From: Flavobacterium sp. ALJ2
GTDB lineage: Bacteria; Bacteroidota; Bacteroidia; Flavobacteriales; Flavobacteriaceae
Length of the DNA: 64,000 nucleotides
Assembly: GCF_015594725.1 (NCBI RefSeq)
Contig: NZ_JADNRC010000007.1
Location: forward strand, 186,001-250,000
Direction: 5' to 3'
Part shown: positions 16,071 through 24,848 of the stretch, in pieces
Layout: each line of letters begins with the position of its first letter
How positions within the stretch are numbered: position 1 is the first letter of the stretch
The notes under the pieces: model-generated
What the model saw: only the letters and a program-made list of their open reading frames with translations
Told to the model about the DNA's origin: nothing
Databases searched by the model: none
Position numbers and translations under genes: made by a program

Positions 16071-18575
16071 ATGAAAAAAAGTATGCTACTAATCGCAGTT
16101 TTCCTGAGCTCCCTGAATATAGTACAAGCTCAGAAACTCGATATAATTCCGCAACCAGTAAAGATAGAGCAGAAAGAAGGAATATTTGTAATTCCATCAT
16201 CGGTACAAATTGTTGTAGACAAAAAAATACAAAATAGTGCAGATTATATAAGAAGTGATTTTTTTAGAAATACAGGAATTAAACCAATTGTTACTATTGG
16301 GAAAAGACATAAAAAAGAAGCAATATCATTTTTAGTAGATGAAAAAATAAATCTCCCAAATGATGGTTATGAATTGAGCGTAACTAAAAAAGGAGTTGTT
16401 ATAAAAGGAAAATCTCCAAATGGAGCCTTAAATGGTCTTCAAACCTTATTGCAGATTTGCACTGCCAAAGAGGTGAAAAAAGGAACAATACCATTTGTAA
16501 AAATAGAAGATTATCCTCGTTTTGAATGGCGCGGAATGATGCTTGACGTATCAAGACAGTTTTTTGACAAGCAAATAGTTAAGAATTATATTGACTGGTT
16601 AGCAGCACATAAGATGAATGTTTTTCATTGGCATCTTACCGATGATAACGGTTGGAGAGCCGAAATCAAATCGATGCCAGACTTAACCTTAAAAGGAGCT
16701 TGGAGAGGACCAGGAGAAGTATTGTTGCCATCATACGGTTCAGGAAACAAACGTTATGGAGGGTTTTATACCCAAGCTGATATGAAAGAAGTTGTAGCGT
16801 ATGCATCAGCACGTGGAATCTCAATCATGCCCGAAATCGAAATTCCGGGTCACTCTCGTGCAGTAACGGCAGCATACCCAGAAATAGGATGTGTTACTAC
16901 TCAGGAAACAAAAAGCGTACAGGGAGAAGTAAAAAATGTATGGTGTGTGGGACGTGAAGAAAACTATCAAATTTTAGATTCTATAATTAGAGAGGTTTCA
17001 GAAATGTTTCCTTTTGATTATATACATGTAGCAGGCGATGAGGTAAACAGAGCCAATTGGGAGCATTGCCCAAAATGTAAAGCGTTGATGGAAAAAGAAG
17101 GCTATACAGATACTTTTCAGCTTCAGAATTATTTCTTTAAACGAGTTGAGAAAATCGTAGAAAAATACCACAAAAAAGCGGCAGGTTGGAACGAAATCTT
17201 GAAAGGAGGAGAGATGAGTCCAAACACAGAAATTTTTGCTTGGCAGGGAATAAGTTACGGAATAGAATCTGTGAAGAAAGGATATTCGACTATTATGATT
17301 CCGGGGCAATATTTGTATTTTGATATGGCACAGTCCGAAAATGAACGCGGTCATCGTTGGGCGGCTATTACAGATACAAAAAGAGCCTATTCGTTTGAGC
17401 CAATTCCAGATAACGATTTAACAACAGAACAGCAAAAATTAATAAAAGGAGTACAAGGCGCTTTGTGGAGTGAATATTTGGATCGTCCAACACGATTTGT
17501 AGAATATCAAAGTTACCCAAGAATTAGTGCCTTATCAGAAATTGGATGGTCTAAAAAAGAAGATAAAAACTGGGATAATTTTTATGGAAGATTAACCAAT
17601 AGCCATTTAAAACGTTTGGCTAATATGGGAATTGGTTTTAGAGATTTTCCACCAACGGCAATTTATAAAAGAGGAACCATTACAGTAACACCACCTTATG
17701 AAGGAGCTGTTGTACGTTATGAAGCACAAGGAAATGAACCAACGAGACAATCCCCTTTGTACTCAGGACCAATCCAGACAAAAAATTACGAACAATATTT
17801 GTTCCGTACATTCTTTAATGAAGATTCGGCAAGTCCTGCGGTAAAAGTAGAGAAACTACCAGTTGCCAGCTGGAACACATCAAAAGTTGAAGTTTTAAAT
17901 ATTTCAGAGAATATTTCAGAGCATGTAGATAAAAGTGGTATTTGGTATTTAACTTTTAATCCAACTCCAGATGAGGCTAGTAATGGCATTATTAGAGCCG
18001 TTTCACTTTTTGAAAATGATAAATTAATCCAAACCTATTCAGAAGAAAAAACACTGAAATCAAAACCTCGTTTGCGATTTGTGATTGAAAATTACAACGA
18101 TAAAAATAATTATCGTTTGGATTTTACTGTAGAAAACAAAGAAGCTACAGCATCTTCGGCTAAGGTAAACTTCAATTGTTCTCCATATCTGGAACCAGAG
18201 GTAAAAGTGACCTCATCGATGGCCGAAAATCCTAAATTTCCACTGTCAAGATTAGAAGATTATAACATAGAGACTTATTTGCGTACCGATGTTCCGTGTG
18301 TAAGTGGTGATTGGATTTTGTACACTTTTACTAATCCTGTTGTTTCTTCAAAAATTGATGTGTTAACAGGGATTCCGCATCACCCAAGATTTATTGTAAA
18401 TGATGGATATGTAGAATATTCGTATAACGGAATTGATTTTGAAAAAGGAGATATTTTTGATTACGGAAATGCTTCTATCTATCCAAAGAAACCTGTAAAG
18501 GCAGTTAGAATAATGATTACAGGAACAAATAACGAACCTCTTATGGCAGGTCAGGACTTGAGAATTAATCCATAA
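16071..18575 (+). CDS. Family GH20 beta-N-acetylhexosaminidase, secreted
   Basis: 834 residues. The signal peptide ends at VQAQ. A GH20b N-terminal domain (about 25-140) precedes the catalytic TIM barrel (about 145-500): FEWRGMMLDVSRQFF, HWHLTDDNGWRAEIKSMP, and the catalytic pair Asp323-Glu324 in HVAGDEV (most relatives have GGDE). Substrate-assisted retaining hydrolysis of terminal beta-linked GlcNAc/GalNAc is expected. The C-terminal region (about 540-834) includes a chitobiase-type beta-sandwich and a discoidin-like module (VNDGYVEYSYNGIDF). In this cluster it could release GlcNAc from GlcNAc-MurNAc fragments, a job NagZ does elsewhere; chitin or N-glycan ends are alternatives. Only 6 bp separate it from the next gene. 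Confidence 0.95.
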   Translation: MKKSMLLIAVFLSSLNIVQAQKLDIIPQPVKIEQKEGIFVIPSSVQIVVDKKIQNSADYIRSDFFRNTGIKPIVTIGKRHKKEAISFLVDEKINLPNDGYELSVTKKGVVIKGKSPNGALNGLQTLLQICTAKEVKKGTIPFVKIEDYPRFEWRGMMLDVSRQFFDKQIVKNYIDWLAAHKMNVFHWHLTDDNGWRAEIKSMPDLTLKGAWRGPGEVLLPSYGSGNKRYGGFYTQADMKEVVAYASARGISIMPEIEIPGHSRAVTAAYPEIGCVTTQETKSVQGEVKNVWCVGREENYQILDSIIREVSEMFPFDYIHVAGDEVNRANWEHCPKCKALMEKEGYTDTFQLQNYFFKRVEKIVEKYHKKAAGWNEILKGGEMSPNTEIFAWQGISYGIESVKKGYSTIMIPGQYLYFDMAQSENERGHRWAAITDTKRAYSFEPIPDNDLTTEQQKLIKGVQGALWSEYLDRPTRFVEYQSYPRISALSEIGWSKKEDKNWDNFYGRLTNSHLKRLANMGIGFRDFPPTAIYKRGTITVTPPYEGAVVRYEAQGNEPTRQSPLYSGPIQTKNYEQYLFRTFFNEDSASPAVKVEKLPVASWNTSKVEVLNISENISEHVDKSGIWYLTFNPTPDEASNGIIRAVSLFENDKLIQTYSEEKTLKSKPRLRFVIENYNDKNNYRLDFTVENKEATASSAKVNFNCSPYLEPEVKVTSSMAENPKFPLSRLEDYNIETYLRTDVPCVSGDWILYTFTNPVVSSKIDVLTGIPHHPRFIVNDGYVEYSYNGIDFEKGDIFDYGNASIYPKKPVKAVRIMITGTNNEPLMAGQDLRINP

Positions 18576-18581
18576 AAAAAC

Positions 18582-19886
18582 ATGAAGAAAATAGGAGTTA
18601 AAATCGTACTTGGTTTTTTGATTCTTCTGGAGATTAGTTGCCATTCTCTAAAGAGTTCAAAAAAGTCTTTCGATACAAAGCAAAATGAAGTTTACATCGA
18701 TTCGATGATGAGTAATGCGCTCGAAAAAGGATTTTTTCCCGGAGCACAAATTATTGTAGGTAGCAAAGATTCTGTTTTCATTTTGAAAAATTATGGATAT
18801 CATGATTATTCAAAAAAAGAGTTAGTAAAAACAGACGACGTGTACGATTTAGCTTCTATGTCTAAAGTTTTGGGAGCAACCCTCGTTGCCATGCGTTTGG
18901 TTGGAGAAAACAGAATAAATTTAGAAGATAAATTGGGGGATGTAGTTCCTATGTATAAAAATACAGCAATTGCCGATTTAACCCTTTTTGAAATGCTCAC
19001 ACATACATCGGGACTAACGCCTAGTATTACTTTTTATCAAAGTTTGCTATCTACACCAGATGGATCACCTTTGTTAAGCAAAGAAAAGTCTGAAAACTAT
19101 CCTGATTTGTTCGATAATATGTATGTAAACAAGAATATTGTTTACGATACAAAATATCTCTCTTTCGAGCCAAAGGATAATTATGTACAAGTCTATAAAA
19201 ACATGTGGATAAACCCAGAGTTTTATAAATCGGTTTATGAGAAAATAGCTGTAGCCAATACCAATCCTCGAGGTAAGTATTTGTATAGCGATTTAAACTT
19301 GTTACTTGTGCAACAAATGATAGAGACTAATACAGGTAAAAAGTTAGATCAACTGGTGAATAAAATTTATACCGAATTAGGGATTTCAAAAATTGGATAT
19401 AATCCGTTGAAATGGACTTCGGAGCAAAATGTAATACCAACTGAAATTGATGATTTTTTTAGGAAAGATACCGTTAAGGGATATGTTCACGATGAAGCTG
19501 CAGCTATTTTAGGAGGAGTTTCTGGAAATGCAGGATTGTTTGCCAATGCACAATCTATCTCGGTAATTTGCCAGATGTTGCTTAATAATGGAAAGTATCA
19601 GGAAAAGCAAATCCTAAAAGCAAAGGTTGTCAGAGAATTTACAAATTCGCCTCTAGCCAAAGAAGGAATTTACCGCGGACTTGGTTTTGATAAACGAAAA
19701 CCAGATGCATTTTATAATGAAAATGATTTTGGACATACAGGTTTTACAGGAACATTTTTCTTTTTGAATCCCGATAATAATAGATTCTTGATTATCCTAA
19801 CCAATCGTGTAAATCCCACAAGAACTAATAGATTAATGTATAAAGATGATTTTTGTCCGAAGATTTGGAAACAAATAAATAATTAA
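18582..19886 (+). CDS. Serine beta-lactamase-fold hydrolase lipoprotein (AmiE-like)
   Basis: 434 residues. A lipoprotein signal ends at LEISC (Cys20). The class-C beta-lactamase/serine hydrolase motifs are complete: SxxK as S92-M-S-K95, Y235-S-D (YSDLN), and H385-T-G (HTGFTG). Bacillus AmiE, a member of this superfamily, removes the stem peptide from MurNAc and is encoded beside NamZ. The same pairing is seen here, so MurNAc-L-alanine amidase activity is a reasonable proposal. Other serine hydrolases (esterase, D-aminopeptidase) share these motifs. The lipid anchor places it at the membrane, possibly on the surface. It is translationally close to GH20 upstream; a 213-bp repeat-filled gap follows before the namZ-like gene. 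Confidence 0.85.
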   Translation: MKKIGVKIVLGFLILLEISCHSLKSSKKSFDTKQNEVYIDSMMSNALEKGFFPGAQIIVGSKDSVFILKNYGYHDYSKKELVKTDDVYDLASMSKVLGATLVAMRLVGENRINLEDKLGDVVPMYKNTAIADLTLFEMLTHTSGLTPSITFYQSLLSTPDGSPLLSKEKSENYPDLFDNMYVNKNIVYDTKYLSFEPKDNYVQVYKNMWINPEFYKSVYEKIAVANTNPRGKYLYSDLNLLLVQQMIETNTGKKLDQLVNKIYTELGISKIGYNPLKWTSEQNVIPTEIDDFFRKDTVKGYVHDEAAAILGGVSGNAGLFANAQSISVICQMLLNNGKYQEKQILKAKVVREFTNSPLAKEGIYRGLGFDKRKPDAFYNENDFGHTGFTGTFFFLNPDNNRFLIILTNRVNPTRTNRLMYKDDFCPKIWKQINN

Positions 19887-19891
19887 AAAAA

Positions 19892-20073
19892 GTTAGCCAC
19901 AGATTATAAAATTTAAATTAAATCTGCCAGAATCTGTAAAATCTGCGTGAAACAATTTGTACAGTTTATTATAATGTAAATCTGCTAAATCTGCAGAATC
20001 TGCGAGAAACAAAAATTAGTGACAAAAAACAATCTGTGTCAATCGGTTTAAATCTGTAGAATCTGCGTGAAAC
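19892..20073. repeat. Cluster of AATCTGC-type degenerate repeats
   Basis: The spacer is built from imperfect copies of units such as AATCTGCGTGAAAC (about 19940, 20058), AATCTGCGAGAAAC (about 19998) and AATCTGTG, interleaved with GCCACAGATT. The units are unevenly spaced and diverged, so this is not a CRISPR array. Related units lie at 12518-12551 and 24639-24690. Confidence 0.6.
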
Positions 20074-20099
20074 ATTTGTGCAAAAAAAAAATAAAAACT

Positions 20100-21242
20100 A
20101 TGAAAAAACTACTATTAATTTGTGTACTAATTACAACAGTTTCTTTTGCACAAAAAATAAAAACAGGAGCAGAGAATTATACTGAATATTTGCCTTTACT
20201 AAAAGGAAAAACTATTGGTATTGTAACCAATCAAACGGGAATTATTGATAAGAAAACCCATCTGGTTGATTTTTTGGTTGAAAAGAAAGTAAAGATAAAA
20301 ACGATTTTTGCACCAGAACATGGCTTTCGTGGTACTGCTGATGCTGGGGAACATGTATCAGATGAAATTGATTCGAAAACAGGATTATCTATTACTTCCC
20401 TTTATGGAAAAAATAATAAGCCAAGCCTAGAACAGTTGAAGGGTATTGATATCCTGGTTTTTGATTTGCAAGATGTGGGAACACGATTATATACGTATGT
20501 TTCTACAATGCATAGAATAATGGAAGCATGTGCAGAGAATAATATTCCGTTAATAGTATTGGATCGTCCAAATCCGAATATTGGTATTGTAGATGGACCA
20601 GTTTTGGATATTGCCTTTCAAAGCGGAATTGGAATGCACAGAACTCCTTTGCTCCACGGAATGACTTTGGGCGAAGAAGCCAAAATGATTAATGGCGAAA
20701 AGTGGCTGAAAGATGGAATACAATGTAAGTTGACCGTTATTCCGTGTTTGAACTACAACAGAAGCATGAGTTACAGTTTGCCAGTACGACCTTCTCCCAA
20801 CTTGCCTAACGATCAATCTATTAATTTATATATTAGCTTATGTCTTTTTGAAGGAACTAACGTGAGCATGGGACGCGGAACAGAAAAGCAATTTCAGATT
20901 TATGGATCACCTTACTTGCCGAAAAGTAATTTTACATTTACTCCCAAACCAAATTTTGGAGATAAAGATCCTTTATATAACGGAGTAGAGTGTAATGGAG
21001 AGGATTTATCGGCAATTCCGAGAATTAATAGACTTGAAATTAAATGGTTGATAAAAGCCTATCAAACAACATCAGATAAATCTAAGTTTTTTGACAAAAG
21101 AAAGTTTTCAATACGAGCAGGAAATGAAAAATTACAGCAACAAATTGAAGCAGGAATCTCAGAAAAAGAGATAAGAAATAGCTGGAAAGAAGGTTTACAA
21201 GCCTTCAAAAAAATGAGAAAGCAATACTTGATTTATAAATAG
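20100..21242 (+). CDS. namZ: NamZ-like exo-beta-N-acetylmuramidase (DUF1343, GH171)
   Basis: 380 residues from ATG 20100. An in-frame GTG at 20067 lies in the repeat and adds a lysine-rich extension, so it was rejected. The signal peptide ends at VSFAQ. The whole mature chain matches DUF1343: GIVTNQTGI, APEHGFRG (Glu73-Gly78), DLQDVGTRLYTY, LDRPNPN, and SLCLFEGTNVSMGRGTEKQF. DUF1343 was shown in Bacillus (YbbC) to be the exo-muramidase NamZ that removes terminal MurNAc from glycan chains, founding GH171; Tannerella has homologues. This is the strongest pointer that the locus handles peptidoglycan. It is last in the plus-strand run and is followed by a strong terminator. Confidence 0.88.
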   Translation: MKKLLLICVLITTVSFAQKIKTGAENYTEYLPLLKGKTIGIVTNQTGIIDKKTHLVDFLVEKKVKIKTIFAPEHGFRGTADAGEHVSDEIDSKTGLSITSLYGKNNKPSLEQLKGIDILVFDLQDVGTRLYTYVSTMHRIMEACAENNIPLIVLDRPNPNIGIVDGPVLDIAFQSGIGMHRTPLLHGMTLGEEAKMINGEKWLKDGIQCKLTVIPCLNYNRSMSYSLPVRPSPNLPNDQSINLYISLCLFEGTNVSMGRGTEKQFQIYGSPYLPKSNFTFTPKPNFGDKDPLYNGVECNGEDLSAIPRINRLEIKWLIKAYQTTSDKSKFFDKRKFSIRAGNEKLQQQIEAGISEKEIRNSWKEGLQAFKKMRKQYLIYK

Positions 21243-21251
21243 AAACAATAA

Positions 21252-21284
21252 AAAATACCGCCCCATAATTAGAGGCGGTATTTT
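21252..21284. terminator. Bidirectional terminator between the namZ-like gene and the PepSY-like genes
   Basis: An 11-bp perfect stem AAAATACCGCC / GGCGGTATTTT with an 11-nt loop lies between convergent genes. Runs of A on one side and T on the other let it serve both strands. Confidence 0.85.
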
Positions 21285-21300
21285 GCTTTTAATCAAATTC

Positions 21301-21771
21301 TTATTTATCTATTCGGATAAAATTTCCTTCAAGATCAAATACAAGTTCCAGATTATTAGAAAGTTCTATTTCGATATGCGTTTTTTCATTATCTATCCCT
21401 GTTACTGATTGACTAGGATAATTTTCCTTTACATATGTATTGATTTTTTCAGGAATTAATTCAACAGGAATTGCTTGGTCGTTTCCATCGATATCAACCC
21501 AATTTCCATTTACATCAAAATCAATTTCGAAATTATTGCTCAGTAAAACATCATATACAGAACCATCAGAATCGGGAATATTTTGTTTCTTTATTAGTTT
21601 ATATGTAGCAGTAGGGAAATATGAGGTAACAAATGTTGTTGCCGGTTGAGGTAAGTCCTTAGCACTAATTATAGATTCATGGTCGTTATCATTATCATCA
21701 TCACTATTACAAGATGTTGCTGAAAATAAAAGTGTTAAAGCAATAAAGCCGGATAAGATTATTTTTTTCAT
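21301..21771 (-). CDS. PepSY-like domain lipoprotein
   Basis: 156 residues. A lipoprotein signal ends at SATSC (Cys21) and is followed by an acidic stretch (SDDDNDND). Two copies of a roughly 60-residue PepSY-like unit are visible, each with the pattern of an Asp-rich strand NWVDIDGNDQAIPVELIP and a helix/strand ending in an E(I/L)DF-x-G-N-W or VFDLEGNFIRID motif. This is the BLIP/PepSY-like family common in Bacteroidota. The function is unknown; such proteins are often co-encoded with two-component systems and respond to envelope or metal stress. It is followed by the terminator and preceded by a paralogue. Confidence 0.8.
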   Translation of the reverse strand: MKKIILSGFIALTLLFSATSCNSDDDNDNDHESIISAKDLPQPATTFVTSYFPTATYKLIKKQNIPDSDGSVYDVLLSNNFEIDFDVNGNWVDIDGNDQAIPVELIPEKINTYVKENYPSQSVTGIDNEKTHIEIELSNNLELVFDLEGNFIRIDK

Positions 21772-21788
21772 GTTTAAAGTATTGATTC

Positions 21789-22232
21789 TTAATTATCGAT
21801 TCTTAAAAAATTGCCTTTAGAGTTAAATTCTAACTCTAAACCGTTGCTTAAGTCTACTTCGTAACCCCAAGCGCCTTTGTCAATTTTAGTTATTGTAGTA
21901 TTAGCAAAATTGGTATTTATATAAGATATAATCTTTTTTGGAATTATAGTAGTAGGAATAGATTGATGATTACCATCTACTTCTTCCCAATTTCCTTTTC
22001 CATCAAATTCAACTTCTAGATTAGTAGCAAACCGAACTTTGTAGTCTTTAGATAACATTTCTTTATCCTCAACTATATAAGTAGGTTCTTGTCCTGCAAA
22101 ATGGGTTTTTAAAAAAGTCTGAGCATTTACTGGTAATGCGTCTTTAGTAATTACAGTTTTTTGAGCATTTGCAGAAAGTCCAAATGCTAATCCTGCTATT
22201 AGGCACATAGCCAAGTTTAATTTAGTTTTCAT
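21789..22232 (-). CDS. PepSY-like domain secreted protein
   Basis: 147 residues. The signal peptide ends at LSANAQ (about residue 23) with no lipobox. It is paralogous to the downstream lipoprotein. Two repeats carry the same DGKGNWEEVDGNHQSIPTTIIP and ELEFNSKGNFLRIDN patterns. It lies 17 bp upstream of that gene and 73 bp after the histidine-kinase stop, so it may be co-transcribed with the two-component system. It is probably a periplasmic binding or sensing accessory; no enzyme motif is seen. Confidence 0.8.
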   Translation of the reverse strand: MKTKLNLAMCLIAGLAFGLSANAQKTVITKDALPVNAQTFLKTHFAGQEPTYIVEDKEMLSKDYKVRFATNLEVEFDGKGNWEEVDGNHQSIPTTIIPKKIISYINTNFANTTITKIDKGAWGYEVDLSNGLELEFNSKGNFLRIDN

Positions 22233-22304
22233 AATTATTTATTTTTAATTCTAGTACAAGTATATAACCAGAATTTGGAAACAATTAGGAAAATAGATAA
22301 AAGA

Positions 22305-23576
22305 CTACTTTTTTGGGAAATTAATTTTGAATTGATGATTTCCAGTAAATAAATATTCGATAGTAATCAAGTAATTATTTGTAATCGATTTTACAATAGA
22401 TAAACCTAAACCAGTAGATTCATTTGTTGTCGTATGACGATAGAATCTTCCGAAAATTAATTCAGAATTTAAAGGAGGATTGTTTCCACTGTTTGAAATT
22501 ATGATGTCATTCTTGTTTATTATGAAATTAACAAAACCATCTGGATGATTATGTATTAAGGCATTTTTTAATAAATTGCTAATTAACGCAATTGCCAATC
22601 CTTTGTTCATCATAAAATACAACGAATCATTTTCGACTACTGTTATTTTTACTTTTTTAAAATCAGCCAAATCAGTGTAGTCGTCTATTAGTAACAAAAT
22701 GAGCTCATTAAAGTTAACCTTTTCTCCTTCTGAGAATTGTTGATTCTCTATTTTGGATAACATCAATAAAGATTTATTCAATCTTGTCAAACGATTTAAT
22801 GTATCAGTTATCTTTCCTATTTCCATCATCTGTTCATCAGTAAGAGTACTATTCTCTGCAAACAATTCGAGTTTGTTTATACTAATTGCTAGTGGTGTTT
22901 GTAGTTCATGAGAGGCATTCTCTATAAATTGTTTCTGACTAGAATAAATTATTTCGTTACGATTAAGCATTTTCTCCACTTCTTTGGCCAGAATATTGAA
23001 TTCCGTAATAGAAGAATTTATAGGTTTTAATCGGCTGCCCGTTCCTAATTTAATTTCTTTAAGATTCTCTAAAATGATATGAAATGATTTCCATATTTTT
23101 CTTAAGAGTAAATGATTAACTGCCAATATACTAATTACAAGCATAACATATAAACCAAGTAAAGCAAGCAGTAAATCTTCTAGCAATTCATCTTCTTCAA
23201 CAATAGATGCTTTTATAATTAGCTCATGAGGATTTCCCTTATCATCATTAAAAACAGTTTTTAATGTTCTGATAGGTTCGTTATCATTATCATATTCCAT
23301 GAATTCCTTAGAAGTAGAAAATTCATCTTTTCGAGAATAATTACCTTTTGGAAGTGGTTTTATCGTAAACTTATTGATGCCAAATTCTGGAGAATTTAAT
23401 AGTTTTTTGTCAGCAAAAGCATGACGGATAATAATGATTTTGGAATTCTTTAAATCATCATCGATATTATCATGTACTTCATCTAAAATTAGCATATAAA
23501 AAATTCCAGCCCAAATAGGGATTACAATAAGAAGTGTAAGTGCCAGATAGCGAATGGTGTAGTTTTGTAATTTCAT
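22305..23576 (-). CDS. Two-component sensor histidine kinase
   Basis: 423 residues. TM helix 1 is at about 9-31 and TM helix 2 at about 134-158, enclosing a roughly 100-residue periplasmic sensor region. An HAMP-like linker precedes the DHp domain with phospho-acceptor His223 (FIENASHELQTPLA). The HATPase domain has an N-box (ISNLLKNALIHN), a G1-like ISNSGNNP and a G2-like STGLGLSIVKSI. Its start codon overlaps the stop codon of the response-regulator gene by one base, so the pair is translationally coupled. The sensed signal is unknown. The adjacent PepSY-like secreted proteins are likely regulon members or accessory sensors. Confidence 0.93.
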   Translation of the reverse strand: MKLQNYTIRYLALTLLIVIPIWAGIFYMLILDEVHDNIDDDLKNSKIIIIRHAFADKKLLNSPEFGINKFTIKPLPKGNYSRKDEFSTSKEFMEYDNDNEPIRTLKTVFNDDKGNPHELIIKASIVEEDELLEDLLLALLGLYVMLVISILAVNHLLLRKIWKSFHIILENLKEIKLGTGSRLKPINSSITEFNILAKEVEKMLNRNEIIYSSQKQFIENASHELQTPLAISINKLELFAENSTLTDEQMMEIGKITDTLNRLTRLNKSLLMLSKIENQQFSEGEKVNFNELILLLIDDYTDLADFKKVKITVVENDSLYFMMNKGLAIALISNLLKNALIHNHPDGFVNFIINKNDIIISNSGNNPPLNSELIFGRFYRHTTTNESTGLGLSIVKSITNNYLITIEYLFTGNHQFKINFPKK

Positions 23577-24247
23577 TAATTCATTTTATATCCAATTCCG
23601 TAAACTGCCTGAATATCAATTTCGGCATCACCATCTTTTAGTTTCTTTCTCAAATTTTTAATTTGCGAATACACAAAGTCTAAGTTGTCTGCCTGGTCCG
23701 TATGGTCGCCCCAAACATATTCGGCTATTGCAGTTTTATTAATCAATCGGTTTGGGTTTATTATAAAATAGTAAAGTAGATCAAACTCTTTTCTGTTTAA
23801 GATTAGTTCTTTATTATCTATAACTACGGTACGTTGTTCAGGGCAAAGAGTTACGTTTTTCCAAACAATTAAGTTGTCTCCATTGTGATTGTTTCTACGT
23901 AGTGCCGATTTTATTCGTGCATGTAGTTCTGATAAATGAAAAGGCTTACTTAAATAATCATCGGCGCCTAAATCCAATCCTTTTACTTTATCATCTACAG
24001 CGTCTTTTGCCGAAATAATGATAACAGCACTTTGCTTTTTCTGATTTTTTATTTCTCTCAGCAAGTCTAAACCATTTCCATTAGGAAGCATAATATCTAT
24101 TAATATGCAATCATAATCATAAGCGCCTAGTTTGTCTAGCCCAGAAATGTAATCATGTGCCGTTTCTACAATATATTTTTCTTTTTCAAGTGATTGTTGG
24201 ACCACTTCACGTAAACCAGCTTCATCTTCTATTATTAAAATTTTCAT
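23576..24247 (-). CDS. OmpR/PhoB-family response regulator
   Basis: 223 residues. The receiver domain has the acidic pocket EDE (7-9), phospho-acceptor Asp51 in LIDIMLPNG, and Lys in LSKPF. The C-terminal winged helix (about 125-223) is of the OmpR type (LNRKEFDLLYYFIINPNRLINKTAIAEYVW). It is first in the operon with its histidine kinase. A TACTTTTG -7 box lies 23 bp upstream of its start. Confidence 0.94.
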   Translation of the reverse strand: MKILIIEDEAGLREVVQQSLEKEKYIVETAHDYISGLDKLGAYDYDCILIDIMLPNGNGLDLLREIKNQKKQSAVIIISAKDAVDDKVKGLDLGADDYLSKPFHLSELHARIKSALRRNNHNGDNLIVWKNVTLCPEQRTVVIDNKELILNRKEFDLLYYFIINPNRLINKTAIAEYVWGDHTDQADNLDFVYSQIKNLRKKLKDGDAEIDIQAVYGIGYKMN

Positions 24248-24269
24248 GTCCTGTCTGTTTTATGTAATT

Positions 24270-24277
24270 CAAAAGTA
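24270..24277 (-). promoter_or_regulatory. -7 box of the response-regulator operon
   Basis: CAAAAGTA on the plus strand reads TACTTTTG on the minus strand, matching TAnnTTTG. It sits 22 bp before the start codon. Confidence 0.55.
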
Positions 24278-24848
24278 TGAATACCAATCAAAATAAAACT
24301 CGATTTCTGGAAACATTTAGGAATAAATAGATTTGTTAACTTCCTTTTTTGATATAATGTAAGTTCTAAATAATGTTATTTATACTTTTAAAGAAGTATG
24401 AAGTTTTTTAAATACTGATGAAGTCTTGTTCTTGCTAGTGTTTTTTTTAAAATAATAAGACCCAATAATTTCCGTTTTAAAATATAATGAAAACATATTT
24501 TTATTTTTCACTCATTTTTATCCTTACTTTTCTTTGCAATGCGAAAAAATTGTAGTTATTATTGGAAAGGTCTTTTGGTATAATAGATTATAAGGGTTTT
24601 TTTACGCAGATTGAATTTAAAAAGTAGTCATAAATAAATCTGCGCTCGTCAGCTCAAATTTTTTTTAAAATCTGCAAGAGAAAAATTTTAGCTATTCTAG
24701 ATAGGTGTCGGGATAAAAGGAGTTTTTAGCGCATCCAGAGAAATCCTTTGTGTCTTAGTACCTCGGAGCCTTTGCTAACTGACGAATTAATTATTGGGAT
24801 TTTAGCGAATGATAGCGCGGAAATTCTTTCTGTAGACGTTGTGCCATT
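24278..24848. other. About 570-bp stretch without an intact gene
   Basis: There is no ORF of useful length on either strand. It contains a short signal-peptide-like ORF remnant (24487-24555), two AATCTGC-type repeat units (about 24639 and 24669) and a decayed CTTTGTGTCTTAGTACC-type repeat at about 24749. It looks like a graveyard of repeats and gene debris. Confidence 0.5.
24487..24555 (+). pseudogene. Possible remnant of a lipoprotein gene start
   Basis: An ATG opens a 22-codon frame encoding a lysine, a hydrophobic stretch and TFLCNAKKL before a stop. That is a plausible lipoprotein signal peptide with nothing behind it. No continuation was seen in another frame. It may be chance in AT-rich DNA. 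Confidence 0.25.

Noticed and set aside
19892..20073. Clustered short repeats that might be read as a CRISPR array
   Set aside because: Units are diverged, unequal in length and unevenly spaced, with no unique spacers of constant size and no cas genes nearby.
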